From: an uncultured Porphyromonadaceae bacterium
Lineage (GTDB): Bacteria; Bacteroidota; Bacteroidia; Bacteroidales; Muribaculaceae
Assembly: GCA_947643165.1 (NCBI GenBank)
Contig: CANRVB010000012.1
Span: 1-64,000, forward strand
DNA length: 64,000 nt
Reading direction: 5' to 3'
The translations under genes and the position numbers were made by a program. This document shows, one piece after another, positions 1-9,260 of the stretch. Each line of letters starts with the position of its first letter. Position 1 is the first letter of the stretch. The notes beneath the pieces are model-generated. The model was not told where the DNA came from, ran no database searches, and saw only the letters and a list, made by a program, of their open reading frames with translations.

Positions 1-825
1 CACAAATTTAACACTTTTCTCAAAATTCATGCACCGGGTTTTCGGCTTGAGCCGCTATCACCCAAATCGCCAATCACGATTGACGATTTGGAATTATTTG
101 GCAATTTAAGTTTTACTCATCATGTCAGAATCTTGAATGGCGAAAAGAACGTTGCCAAACGCTGGAAATATATTAAACTGGCTCTTGAAAACAAGTGGGA
201 CACACGTTTCCTCCAGCAGCAGATCAAAGAAAATGTCGCCGACCATTACGGTGTGATGCCGTCCAATTTCGGAGTGACCATCAAGGACAGCCGCGATGCT
301 GTCAAGGCCCTCAGTATGTTCAAGGACGAATATCTCCTCGACTTCATCAATACCGAAGAAATCGGCATCCGCGACTATCAGGATATCGACGAGCGGGTAG
401 TCGAGAAAGAAATTGTCCACAACATCAAGAAATTCATCATGACCTTCGGGCGCGATTTTGCTTTCGTCGGCAATCAATATCATCTTGAGGTTTTCTCTCA
501 CGACTTCTTCCCCGACCTTCTCTTCTTCAACCGCGAGTTGAACTGTCTCGTGGTCGTGGAACTGAAAACCGGCGACTTCAAGACCAGCTATCTCGCCCAG
601 CTGATGACCTACCTCCGCATTCTCGATGATAAGGTAAAGAAACCGCATGAAAATCCGTCAATCGGCATCGTGTTGTGCAAGACCGCCGACAAAGACTTCG
701 TGGAATACGTAATTCAGGACTATGCCAAGCCTATGGGCGTAGCCACCTACCGCATGAACTCCGATATGCCTGAGAAACTACGCGAGGCATTGCCGGATGT
801 GGAAGACCTGAAAAAATTGCTGTAA
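1..825 (+). CDS. YhcG/DUF1016-family PDDEXK nuclease domain protein, 5' partial
   Basis: Frame 1 is open from base 1 through the listed ORF (TTG 88) to the stop at 825. C-terminal 'HDFFPDLLFFNRELNCLVVVELKTGDF' fits a PDDEXK-type core (PDLLFF...VVELK). N-terminus lies outside the window. Confidence 0.8.
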   Translation, partial: HKFNTFLKIHAPGFRLEPLSPKSPITIDDLELFGNLSFTHHVRILNGEKNVAKRWKYIKLALENKWDTRFLQQQIKENVADHYGVMPSNFGVTIKDSRDAVKALSMFKDEYLLDFINTEEIGIRDYQDIDERVVEKEIVHNIKKFIMTFGRDFAFVGNQYHLEVFSHDFFPDLLFFNRELNCLVVVELKTGDFKTSYLAQLMTYLRILDDKVKKPHENPSIGIVLCKTADKDFVEYVIQDYAKPMGVATYRMNSDMPEKLREALPDVEDLKKLL

Positions 826-1263
826 CCAAGCCACAGCAACAGAATCTGATAGAAATTTCAACGCCGTTTCAACATGCTGTCTCAGCCTTCAGCGGAACGG
901 GAAATGGGGTGTGCGACTTCGGAGTACTCCCTTTACATTGCAAGGTTGTTTTATGGGGCTCGGTTCCCCAAAACCTTTTGAGTCCCTCAAAAGACATTAT
1001 CTTATGAAGGGGAAAGGATGTCCAAAATGTGGAAAATAGGATCAATTCTTTAACATTTTTCCGTATTTTTTCCTTTAATCGATGTCTGATTACTTGCCAT
1101 TCACATCGCTTCCGAGTTAGCCAGACCGGGATAGCGCTTGCTCAAACGACTGAACGACCCTTTGCCAAAGTACACCCTCCCCTATTCTTCCAAAATCCTG
1201 TCTCTTCCAGCCAATCACGCAACTTTTTACCCCCGCCCCGACTTTTTTTACGAAAATATCGGC

Positions 1264-1271
1264 TATCTTTG
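1264..1271 (+). promoter_or_regulatory. Bacteroidetes -7 element TATCTTTG upstream of the acetyl-CoA hydrolase family gene
   Basis: Matches TAnnTTTG; no strong -33 seen. Confidence 0.45.
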
Positions 1272-1316
1272 CACAAAAGATGCACAAATGTGCCAACACA
1301 ATAACACTTGCAGCGT

Positions 1317-2615
1317 ATGGAAGGTAATTACATGTCGGCCGACCAGGCCGTCAAACTTGTGAAAAGCGGTGACCACGTCTTCGTTCAGGGTAGCTCATCC
1401 ATCCCCGAAGCACTGATAGCCGCATTGGCACGACGAGGCGACGAACTCCGCGACGTCGTCCTTTACAACGCCTTCGCGCTTGGCCGACGCGTTTCACCAC
1501 TCTGCGATCCAAAGCTCAAAGACTCGTTCCTCATCGACTCATTCTTCGTCTCGAATGCCGTCAGAGGTTGGGTCAATCAAGGCTACGCAACCACAACTCC
1601 ACGGTTCTTCGGACAAGTCCCGCAGCTGTTCCGCGACGGCACAATCCACCTCGACGTAGCATTCATCAACTGCTCACTCCCCGACAAAGACGGATACGTC
1701 TCATTCGGCGTCTCCTCCGACCTCACACCCTCCGCCGTCGAATGCGCCAAGATCATCGTCGCACAGATCAACCCCCTCATGCCGTTCACCTACGGCGACT
1801 CCGTCATCCACCAGTCACGCCTCGACGCCATGGTCCGCGTCAACGACCCCCTCGCCGAGACCCCCGACGTCATCCCCGACGAAAAAGAAATGTGCATCGG
1901 ACGCTACATCGCCCAGCAGATACCCGACGGAGCAACCCTTCAGGTCGGAATTGGAGCCATACCTAACGCAGTCCTCCACTCACTCGGCTCACACAAACAC
2001 CTCGGCATACACACCGAAGCCCTGACCGACCAAATGGTACCACTCATCACATCAGGAGTAGTCGACAACTCCCGCAAAGCCGTCGAACCCGGCCGATCTG
2101 TTGCCTCCCTCGCACTCGGCACCCGGCGCCTCTACGACTTCTTGGACCACAACCCCGACATCCTCTTCCGCGACATCGCATGGGTCAACGACCCGTTCAT
2201 CATCGCTCAAAACCCCAACATGGCCGCCATCAACTCATGCCTCGAGATCGACCTCTCAGGCCAAGTCTGCGCCGATTCAATAGGCACACGCATCTACTCC
2301 GGAGTCGGCGGACAGCACGACTTCGTCTACGGATCCTCACGTAGCCACGGCGGACAATCATTCATAGCCATGCTGTCCACCACCTCAAAAGGCGAGAACA
2401 AGATCAAACCCGTCCTCACACCAGGCGCCGGAGTCGTCACGACCCGATTTCAGACCAACTGGGTGGTCACCGAATACGGAGCCGTCAACCTCCGCGGCAA
2501 AAACATGCTCGAACGCGCACGACTCCTCATATCGATCGCCGCCCCACAGTTCCGCGAACAGCTCGACCGGGCCGCATTCGACATGCTCGGCTACGCATAC
2601 CGCCGCTGGCGATAA
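1317..2615 (+). CDS. acetyl-CoA hydrolase/transferase family protein (4-hydroxybutyrate CoA-transferase-like)
   Basis: 432-aa frame from ATG 1317 (track starts at TTG 1308); family motifs 'QVGIGAIPNAVL', 'HTEALTDQMVPLITSGVV', 'VVTEYGAVNLRGK'. Confidence 0.88.
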   Translation: MEGNYMSADQAVKLVKSGDHVFVQGSSSIPEALIAALARRGDELRDVVLYNAFALGRRVSPLCDPKLKDSFLIDSFFVSNAVRGWVNQGYATTTPRFFGQVPQLFRDGTIHLDVAFINCSLPDKDGYVSFGVSSDLTPSAVECAKIIVAQINPLMPFTYGDSVIHQSRLDAMVRVNDPLAETPDVIPDEKEMCIGRYIAQQIPDGATLQVGIGAIPNAVLHSLGSHKHLGIHTEALTDQMVPLITSGVVDNSRKAVEPGRSVASLALGTRRLYDFLDHNPDILFRDIAWVNDPFIIAQNPNMAAINSCLEIDLSGQVCADSIGTRIYSGVGGQHDFVYGSSRSHGGQSFIAMLSTTSKGENKIKPVLTPGAGVVTTRFQTNWVVTEYGAVNLRGKNMLERARLLISIAAPQFREQLDRAAFDMLGYAYRRWR

Positions 2616-2643
2616 CACACCAACCCACCTTCCCCTCCAAGCA

Positions 2644-4191
2644 ATGACTATACTCTGGGCCGACGACGAGATCGAACTCCTCAAGCCGCACATCATGTTC
2701 CTCAACTCCAAGGGATATGACATCGCTACCACCCGCAGCGGAAACGACGCCGTCAACATGGTAGCCGAGCGCAATTACGACCTCATCATACTCGATGAAC
2801 ACATGCCCGGCATCACCGGACTCGAAGCCCTCGAGCGGATCAAACGGATCAAACCGCAGATCCCCGTCATAATGATCACAAAAAGCGAGGAAGAAGACAT
2901 AATGGACCGGGCCGTAGGAAGCAAAATCGCCGACTACCTCATCAAACCCGTCAACCCACGCCAGATACTCCTCTCCATCAAGAAAAACCTCCACGGCGAC
3001 GAACTCACAAGCGAGAACCTCACCGAACGCTACCGCCGCGAATTCCCTCAGCTCACCCAAGCCATCACCTCCGCCGCCACACTCGACGACTGGAAAGACC
3101 TCTACCGGCGCCTCGTCTACTGGGACATCGAGCTGACCGATGCCCGCGACAGCAGCATCGAGGAAATGCTCCAGAGCCAGATCACCGAAGCCGACTACTC
3201 ATTCTCCCGCTTCGTCAAGCAGAACTACCACCACTGGATCGACCCCGACCGGAACGACCGCCCCCTCATGAGCCACGACATCTTCCGCTCATCCATCCTG
3301 CCCGCGCTCGACCGCGGCGAAAAAATATCACTCATCCTCATCGACAACTTCCGGCTCGACCAGTGGACAGCCGTCCGCCCGATGCTCGCCGAATTTTTCA
3401 CAATCACCGACGACAGCCTCTACTGCTCGATCCTCCCCACCGCCACACAATACGCCCGCAACGCCATCTTTTCAGGCCTCATGCCCGACCAGATCAGCAA
3501 GCTTTTTCCCGACCTTTGGATCGACGAACTCAGCGACGAAGGGAAGAACCTCTCCGAAGCACCCTTAATCGCCTCATTCTTCGACCGTTACAGACGAAAA
3601 TACCGGTTCAGTTACACCAAAATCAACGACTCCGCTTCAGCCGAGAAACTCGAACGTGACTTCAACTCACTCAAAGACAACGACTTGAACGTCATTGTCA
3701 TCAACGTAATCGACATGTTGAGCCACGCACGAACCGAATCCCGAATGATACGCGAGCTCGCCTCAACCAACGCCGCATACCGCTCGATCACACAATCCTG
3801 GTTCCGCCATTCCTCTGTCCTTGGCCTGTTTAGGCGCATCTCCCAAGCCGGAACCAAAGTCATCCTCACCACCGACCACGGCACAATCCGCGTCGACACC
3901 CCCGTCAAAGTAATCGGCGACCGGAACACCAACACCTCCCTCCGCTACAAAGTAGGTAAAACCCTGGAATACAACCCACGACAGGTCTACGAGATCAAAC
4001 GGCCGGCCCAATTCGGACTCCCCGCCCCAAACGTCAGCTCAGCCTACATCTTCGCCACCGCCCGCCAGTTTTTCGCCTACCCCAACAACTACAACTACTA
4101 CGTCCAGTACTACAACGGAACCTTCCAGCACGGCGGAATTTCCCTCGAAGAAATGCTCGTGCCGATCGTGACACTCACCCCAAAACATTGA
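2644..4191 (+). CDS. porX: PorX-like response regulator with PglZ/alkaline-phosphatase-like domain
   Basis: N-terminal receiver domain ('ILWADDEIELLKPHIMFLNSKGYD...LIILDEHMPG') followed by a PglZ-type region. Confidence 0.85.
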   Translation: MTILWADDEIELLKPHIMFLNSKGYDIATTRSGNDAVNMVAERNYDLIILDEHMPGITGLEALERIKRIKPQIPVIMITKSEEEDIMDRAVGSKIADYLIKPVNPRQILLSIKKNLHGDELTSENLTERYRREFPQLTQAITSAATLDDWKDLYRRLVYWDIELTDARDSSIEEMLQSQITEADYSFSRFVKQNYHHWIDPDRNDRPLMSHDIFRSSILPALDRGEKISLILIDNFRLDQWTAVRPMLAEFFTITDDSLYCSILPTATQYARNAIFSGLMPDQISKLFPDLWIDELSDEGKNLSEAPLIASFFDRYRRKYRFSYTKINDSASAEKLERDFNSLKDNDLNVIVINVIDMLSHARTESRMIRELASTNAAYRSITQSWFRHSSVLGLFRRISQAGTKVILTTDHGTIRVDTPVKVIGDRNTNTSLRYKVGKTLEYNPRQVYEIKRPAQFGLPAPNVSSAYIFATARQFFAYPNNYNYYVQYYNGTFQHGGISLEEMLVPIVTLTPKH

Positions 4192-4193
4192 CA

Positions 4194-4631
4194 ATGAACC
4201 AGATATTCTCCATCACAGCCGACACCCTCGACCAGCTCCCCGCTGCCGCCCAGGCAATGGCCCGCGCAATGCAAGGCCACTCCGTTTTCGCCCTCCAAGG
4301 TGAAATGGGAGCCGGAAAAACCACCTTCGTCAACGCCCTCATGAACCACCTCGGCGTCACCAAAGACGCCACCGGATCACCCTCATTCGCCATCGTCAAC
4401 CAGTACACCCTCCCCTCCGGCGACCCCGTCTATCACTTTGACCTATACCGGCTTCAGACACCCGAAGAAGTCTACGAAACCGGATTCCTCGACTACACCG
4501 ACTCCGGACACCTCTGCCTCATCGAATGGCCCGACCGCGCCGGATCGCTCATGCCCGACGATGCCCTCACCATCACCATCACCGTCGACCCCATAACCGA
4601 CGCACGCACCATAACCCTCTGTCGCCCATGA
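4194..4631 (+). CDS. tsaE: tRNA threonylcarbamoyladenosine biosynthesis ATPase TsaE
   Basis: Walker A 'GEMGAGKTTFVNALMNHLG', 'SPSFAIVNQY', 'HFDLYRL'. ATG at 4194 just after the porX stop. Confidence 0.92.
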   Translation: MNQIFSITADTLDQLPAAAQAMARAMQGHSVFALQGEMGAGKTTFVNALMNHLGVTKDATGSPSFAIVNQYTLPSGDPVYHFDLYRLQTPEEVYETGFLDYTDSGHLCLIEWPDRAGSLMPDDALTITITVDPITDARTITLCRP

Positions 4632-4840
4632 CAGTAGCCATCTATATCGTAGTCACATTCTTTGCCATAGGAGGCATCCTCTCGCTCTATGCCGCCGTCA
4701 CCGGCGCATCCTGGTTCTTCTCCACCCGGAGCGCCCGGTCCGTCACAGGACAGATGCCACGCACAGCCGCACGGCTTTTCTACGGCCTCATAGGCGCCGC
4801 AATCATCGCCATGGCCGTTTATATCGCCGCAACCGCCTGA
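4628..4840 (+). CDS. small two-TM membrane protein, Imm17-like
   Basis: ATG 4628 overlaps the tsaE stop (ATGA). 70 aa MTVAIYIVVTFFAIGGILSLYAAVTGASWFFSTRSARSVTGQMPRTAARLFYGLIGAAIIAMAVYIAATA, two hydrophobic segments; Imm17 resemblance is from memory. Confidence 0.65.
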   Translation: MTVAIYIVVTFFAIGGILSLYAAVTGASWFFSTRSARSVTGQMPRTAARLFYGLIGAAIIAMAVYIAATA

Positions 4841-4943
4841 TATCCACGCATATTCCACACCATCCATCACCTTCACGCCACCTTTATCCCGATTTACGTT
4901 CACATTCTGCCGGTCACGTGCCGCTGGTTTGCGATTATTTTAG

Positions 4944-4951
4944 TAATTTTG
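4944..4951 (+). promoter_or_regulatory. -7 element TAATTTTG upstream of pyrG
   Basis: Exact TAnnTTTG match 34 nt before GTG 4986. Confidence 0.5.
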
Positions 4952-4985
4952 CGGTTTGAAAACAATCAATTCACTCTCAGATAGC

Positions 4986-6608
4986 GTGGAAACTAAATAC
5001 ATTTTCGTAACAGGAGGAGTTGTGTCCTCTCTGGGCAAAGGAATTATTTCCGCCTCACTTGCCAACTTACTGAAAACCCGTGGTTATCGCGTGACTATTC
5101 AGAAATACGACCCGTATATCAACATCGACCCGGGCACTCTGAATCCTTACGAACATGGCGAATGCTATGTCACTGTCGACGGTCATGAGGCCGACCTCGA
5201 CCTCGGACACTACGAACGGTTCACCGACATCCGCACCACTCGCGCCAACAATGTTACCACCGGACGCATCTACCAGAGTGTGATTGACAAAGAGCGTCGC
5301 GGCGACTATCTCGGCAAGACCGTACAGATCATACCCCACATCACCGACGAGATCAAGCGAAACATAATGCTCCTCGGCAAAACCGGCAACTACGACTACA
5401 TCATCACCGAGATCGGAGGAACTGTCGGTGACATCGAGTCACTCCCCTTCCTCGAAGCCGTACGCCAGCTCCGCTGGGAGCTCGGACGCGACAGCCTCTC
5501 CATACACCTCACCTACGTACCCTATCTCGCCGCCGCCAAAGAGCTCAAGACCAAGCCCACACAACATTCCGTCAAAGAGCTCCAGCAGCTCGGAATACAG
5601 CCCGACATACTCGTCCTGCGGACTGAGCACGAAGTTCCCCTGGCAATGCGGCGCAAGATCGCTCAATTCTGCAACGTCAGCCCCGAAGCTGTCATCCAGT
5701 CCATCGACCGCCCGAGCATATATCAGGTGCCCGTAATGCTCCACGAGCAGCATCTCGACGAGATTGTGCTCCTCAAGACCGGCGTCACCCCTGTCGACCA
5801 GCCTCATATGGGTCCCTGGCTCGACTTCCTCGAAAAAATGGACAGCGCCGAGAAGGTTGTCAACATCGGACTCGTCGGCAAATACGTCGAGCTCCAGGAC
5901 GCCTACAAGTCGATCAGCGAATCCCTGTTCCACGCCGCCACCTACAACGACCGCAAGCTAAACCTCGTCTACATTCACAGCGAGAAGCTCACTACCGACA
6001 ATGTCGACGCCACTCTACACGACCTCGACGGCGTCATCATAGCCCCCGGATTCGGCCAGCGCGGCATCGACGGCAAATTCGTAGCCCTGAAGTGGTGCCG
6101 CGAGAACGACATACCAACATTCGGCATCTGCCTCGGCATGCAGTGCATGGTCATCGAGTTCGCACGCAATGTCCTCGGACTGCAGGCGGCCAACTCCACC
6201 GAGATGAACCCCTCAACCCCCGACAACGTCATCGACCTCATGGAAGACCAGAAGAGCGTCTCTAACATGGGCGGGACAATGCGTCTCGGAGCCTACGACT
6301 GCAACCTCACCCCAGGATCGAAAGCCGCATGCGCCTACGGCACCACCACCGTCAGCGAGCGCCACAGACACCGTTTCGAGTTCAACAACGAATACCGCGC
6401 CCGATTCGAGGACGCCGGAATGAAATGCGTGGGACAAAACCCCGACACACATCTTGTCGAAGTGGTAGAAATCCCCGGAAAACGCTGGTTCATAGGTACA
6501 CAGTACCATCCCGAATACTCAAGTACAGTTCTATCACCCAATCCCCTGTTCATCGATTTCGTCCGCGCGGCCATCGCCTACGGCGAGGAGCGCGACACAA
6601 GGAAATAA
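4986..6608 (+). CDS. pyrG: CTP synthase
   Basis: 'KYIFVTGGVVSSLGKGIISASL', glutaminase motifs 'FGICLGMQCMVIEFARN' and 'GTQYHPEYSS'. GTG 4986 preferred over TTG 4956. Confidence 0.97.
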   Translation: METKYIFVTGGVVSSLGKGIISASLANLLKTRGYRVTIQKYDPYINIDPGTLNPYEHGECYVTVDGHEADLDLGHYERFTDIRTTRANNVTTGRIYQSVIDKERRGDYLGKTVQIIPHITDEIKRNIMLLGKTGNYDYIITEIGGTVGDIESLPFLEAVRQLRWELGRDSLSIHLTYVPYLAAAKELKTKPTQHSVKELQQLGIQPDILVLRTEHEVPLAMRRKIAQFCNVSPEAVIQSIDRPSIYQVPVMLHEQHLDEIVLLKTGVTPVDQPHMGPWLDFLEKMDSAEKVVNIGLVGKYVELQDAYKSISESLFHAATYNDRKLNLVYIHSEKLTTDNVDATLHDLDGVIIAPGFGQRGIDGKFVALKWCRENDIPTFGICLGMQCMVIEFARNVLGLQAANSTEMNPSTPDNVIDLMEDQKSVSNMGGTMRLGAYDCNLTPGSKAACAYGTTTVSERHRHRFEFNNEYRARFEDAGMKCVGQNPDTHLVEVVEIPGKRWFIGTQYHPEYSSTVLSPNPLFIDFVRAAIAYGEERDTRK

Positions 6609-6636
6609 CATCTAAACCCATTACCCATTCAGACTG

Positions 6637-8745
6637 ATGGATAAAAACACCCTTACCGGACTTCTGCTCATGGCAGCCGTGGTTTTCGGCTTCATGTGGC
6701 TCAACAAGCCCTCGGAAGAGGAGCTGGCCAGACAGCGCGAAGAGGCTGAAATGCTCGCTCAGGCCGAATCTAAAAAATCAGACAACGGAGCCGTCCTTAC
6801 CGTCGACTCTGTCTCAGACGCCGAAATCGCCGATATCAAGGCCACCGTCGCCCGATACGGCTCTACCAACTCCCTGACCGGAATCACCACCCTCACCGTC
6901 CCCAATGCCGAAATCATCCTCGATGCCTACGGCTCGCTTGGCGGCGACGTATCGACCTCTGCCGGGCCGGTAAGCGTCTTCGACATAATCACCTCCGACT
7001 TCGGCGCCATACCCCGCGCCCAGGCCTCGGAAGCCGTCGCAAACCTCCGCTCGGCCCTTGCCGATGTGGCCCGCTTCAAAGGCTTCTCACGCTACCTCAG
7101 CGGCGACTCGTCGACAGTCACTCTCGCCAACGAGCTCCTTACTCTCGAGATCTCAAACAAGGGCGGTGCCATAGCGCGTGCCACCCTCAACGATTACAAG
7201 CGCTACGACTCCGCTCAGGTCGAACTCATCGCCCCCGGACTTGACCTGATGAACTTCACCCTCACATCAACCTCACAGCGGTTCGACACTCAGCGGTTCT
7301 ACTTCACGCCCAGACAGCTCAACGACTCAACGGTCCTCATGGCTCTCGACCTTGGCGACGGAGCCAACTTCGGCATACGCTACACACTGCGTCCCGGCAG
7401 CTATCTGGTAGATATCGACATCATACAGAGCGGCATGCAGGCCATCATTCCTTCGAGCGTAGCGACAATCGACTTCGACTGGAAGTCCACAATGGAGCGT
7501 AACGAAGCCGGACGCATGTTCGAGGAACGCAACAGTGCCCTCTACTACATGTATGCCAACGGCGACATCGACAACCTCAAAGAGAACAAATCCGACGACA
7601 AGGATATCACCGAACGCCTCAAATGGATCGGCTTCAAGAACCAGTTCTTCTCATCGGTCATGATAGCGCGCACCAACTTTGCAAGCGCGAGCCTCAAGTC
7701 CGACGTTCTCGAAGACAGCCGCTCATATCTCAAGGCAATGAGTGCCAGCACACAGCTCGACTACTCCGCCTCGCTTGAAAACCCAGTCTCGTTCACCCTT
7801 TTCATGGGTCCGAACTCATATCCCCTCCTCGACGACCTTGAGGAGACAATACTCCCCGACGAGAACCTCCACCTCACCAAACTCATACCCCTCGGTTGGT
7901 CGCTGTTCCGCTGGATCAACACTTGGATCATTATCCCCGTCTTCGATATCCTCGGACAGTGGATCAGCAATTATGGCATAATCATCCTGCTGCTCACTAT
8001 CTTCATCAAGATAATTCTCTTCCCCTTCACCTACAAGAGCTACATGTCGCAGGCAAAGATGCGCGTGCTCGCACCCGAGATCAAGGAGATCAACGAGAAG
8101 TATCCCGGCAGCGAGAACGCCATGCGACGCCAGCAGGAGACTATGGCGCTCTACTCACGCGCCGGCGCCAGCCCGTTCTCGGGTTGTCTGCCCATGCTTC
8201 TCCAGCTCCCCATCCTTATCGCCATGTTCAACTTCTTCCCCTCGGCCATTGAGCTGCGCGGACAGTCGTTCCTCTGGGTTAAGGACCTTTCTGCTCCCGA
8301 TGCCATCGTTTCGTGGACAACCAACATACCCCTCATATCCTCGACATTCGGTAACCACATCAGCCTGTTCTGTCTGCTCATGACGGCCGTCAACATCATC
8401 TACACCAAGATCAACATGCAGAGCCAGCCCGGAGGCGACTCCATGCCCGGCATGAAGATGATGATGTACCTCATGCCGCTCATGTTCCTCGTGTTCTTCA
8501 ACAACTACGCCGCCGGTCTGAGCTACTACTACTTCCTGTCGCTCCTCATCACCATCATCCAGACCTACATCTTCCGCAAGGTGGTCAACGAAGACAAGGT
8601 GCGTGCCCAGATGGCTGCCAACGCAAAGAAGCCCCGTAAGAAGAGCGGATTCATGGCTCGCCTCGAAGAGGCTCAGCGCCAGCAGCAGGCAATGATGCGC
8701 GAACAGCAGCGCAAACAGCAGAAAGCCGGCAAAGGCAAGCGCTAA
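6637..8745 (+). CDS. yidC: membrane protein insertase YidC
   Basis: N-terminal TM 'GLLLMAAVVFGFMWLN', periplasmic domain, C-terminal Oxa1-type region 'YKSYMSQAKMRVLAPEIKEINEKY'. Confidence 0.96.
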   Translation: MDKNTLTGLLLMAAVVFGFMWLNKPSEEELARQREEAEMLAQAESKKSDNGAVLTVDSVSDAEIADIKATVARYGSTNSLTGITTLTVPNAEIILDAYGSLGGDVSTSAGPVSVFDIITSDFGAIPRAQASEAVANLRSALADVARFKGFSRYLSGDSSTVTLANELLTLEISNKGGAIARATLNDYKRYDSAQVELIAPGLDLMNFTLTSTSQRFDTQRFYFTPRQLNDSTVLMALDLGDGANFGIRYTLRPGSYLVDIDIIQSGMQAIIPSSVATIDFDWKSTMERNEAGRMFEERNSALYYMYANGDIDNLKENKSDDKDITERLKWIGFKNQFFSSVMIARTNFASASLKSDVLEDSRSYLKAMSASTQLDYSASLENPVSFTLFMGPNSYPLLDDLEETILPDENLHLTKLIPLGWSLFRWINTWIIIPVFDILGQWISNYGIIILLLTIFIKIILFPFTYKSYMSQAKMRVLAPEIKEINEKYPGSENAMRRQQETMALYSRAGASPFSGCLPMLLQLPILIAMFNFFPSAIELRGQSFLWVKDLSAPDAIVSWTTNIPLISSTFGNHISLFCLLMTAVNIIYTKINMQSQPGGDSMPGMKMMMYLMPLMFLVFFNNYAAGLSYYYFLSLLITIIQTYIFRKVVNEDKVRAQMAANAKKPRKKSGFMARLEEAQRQQQAMMREQQRKQQKAGKGKR

Positions 8746-8785
8746 GCTAACCTTATCAACCTCCCGCGCGTTATAGATACAGAGC

Positions 8786-8809
8786 CGGCCGGGTCATTCA
8801 GCCCGGCCG
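8786..8809. terminator. GC-rich hairpin between yidC and rbfA
   Basis: CGGCCGGG-tcattcag-CCCGGCCG, 8-bp perfect stem; no U-tract. Confidence 0.35.
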
Positions 8810-8846
8810 CGCTCCAACTATAACACCAACCAAAATTCAACAATAT

Positions 8847-9230
8847 ATGGAAACTACCCGTCAAGCCAAAATAGCACGCCTGCTCCAGAAAGAGCTTAGC
8901 GAAATATTCCGTCAGCAGACAGCGAAGACTCATGGCGTACTCGTCTCGGTAAGCGCCGTACGCGTATCTCCCGACCTGAGCATCGCACGGGCCTATCTGT
9001 CGGTATTCCCGTCGGCAAAGGCCCCCGAGATGATCGAGAGCATCAACAAGAGCGCCAAGACCATCCGCTACGAACTGGCTCAGAAAGTCCGCTACCAGTT
9101 GCGCAAGACTCCCGAGCTCGCTTTCTATCTCGACGACTCCCTCGACTATATCGAGAACATCGACAACCTCCTTGCCGCCGACTCGCCGTCAAAAACCGGT
9201 GATTCCGGCGATACACCCGCCGACGCCTGA
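8847..9230 (+). CDS. rbfA: ribosome-binding factor A
   Basis: 'TRQAKIARLLQKELSEIFRQQ' and 'VRVSPDLSIARAYLSVFP'. Confidence 0.93.
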   Translation: METTRQAKIARLLQKELSEIFRQQTAKTHGVLVSVSAVRVSPDLSIARAYLSVFPSAKAPEMIESINKSAKTIRYELAQKVRYQLRKTPELAFYLDDSLDYIENIDNLLAADSPSKTGDSGDTPADA

Positions 9231-9260
9231 CGTGCGGCGACGTTATCATTTCCGACAAGC

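Noticed and set aside
1029-1304. 91-aa + ORF in the intergenic gap before the acetyl-CoA hydrolase gene
   Set aside because: Composition unlike neighbouring genes and no motif; contains the TATCTTTG promoter.
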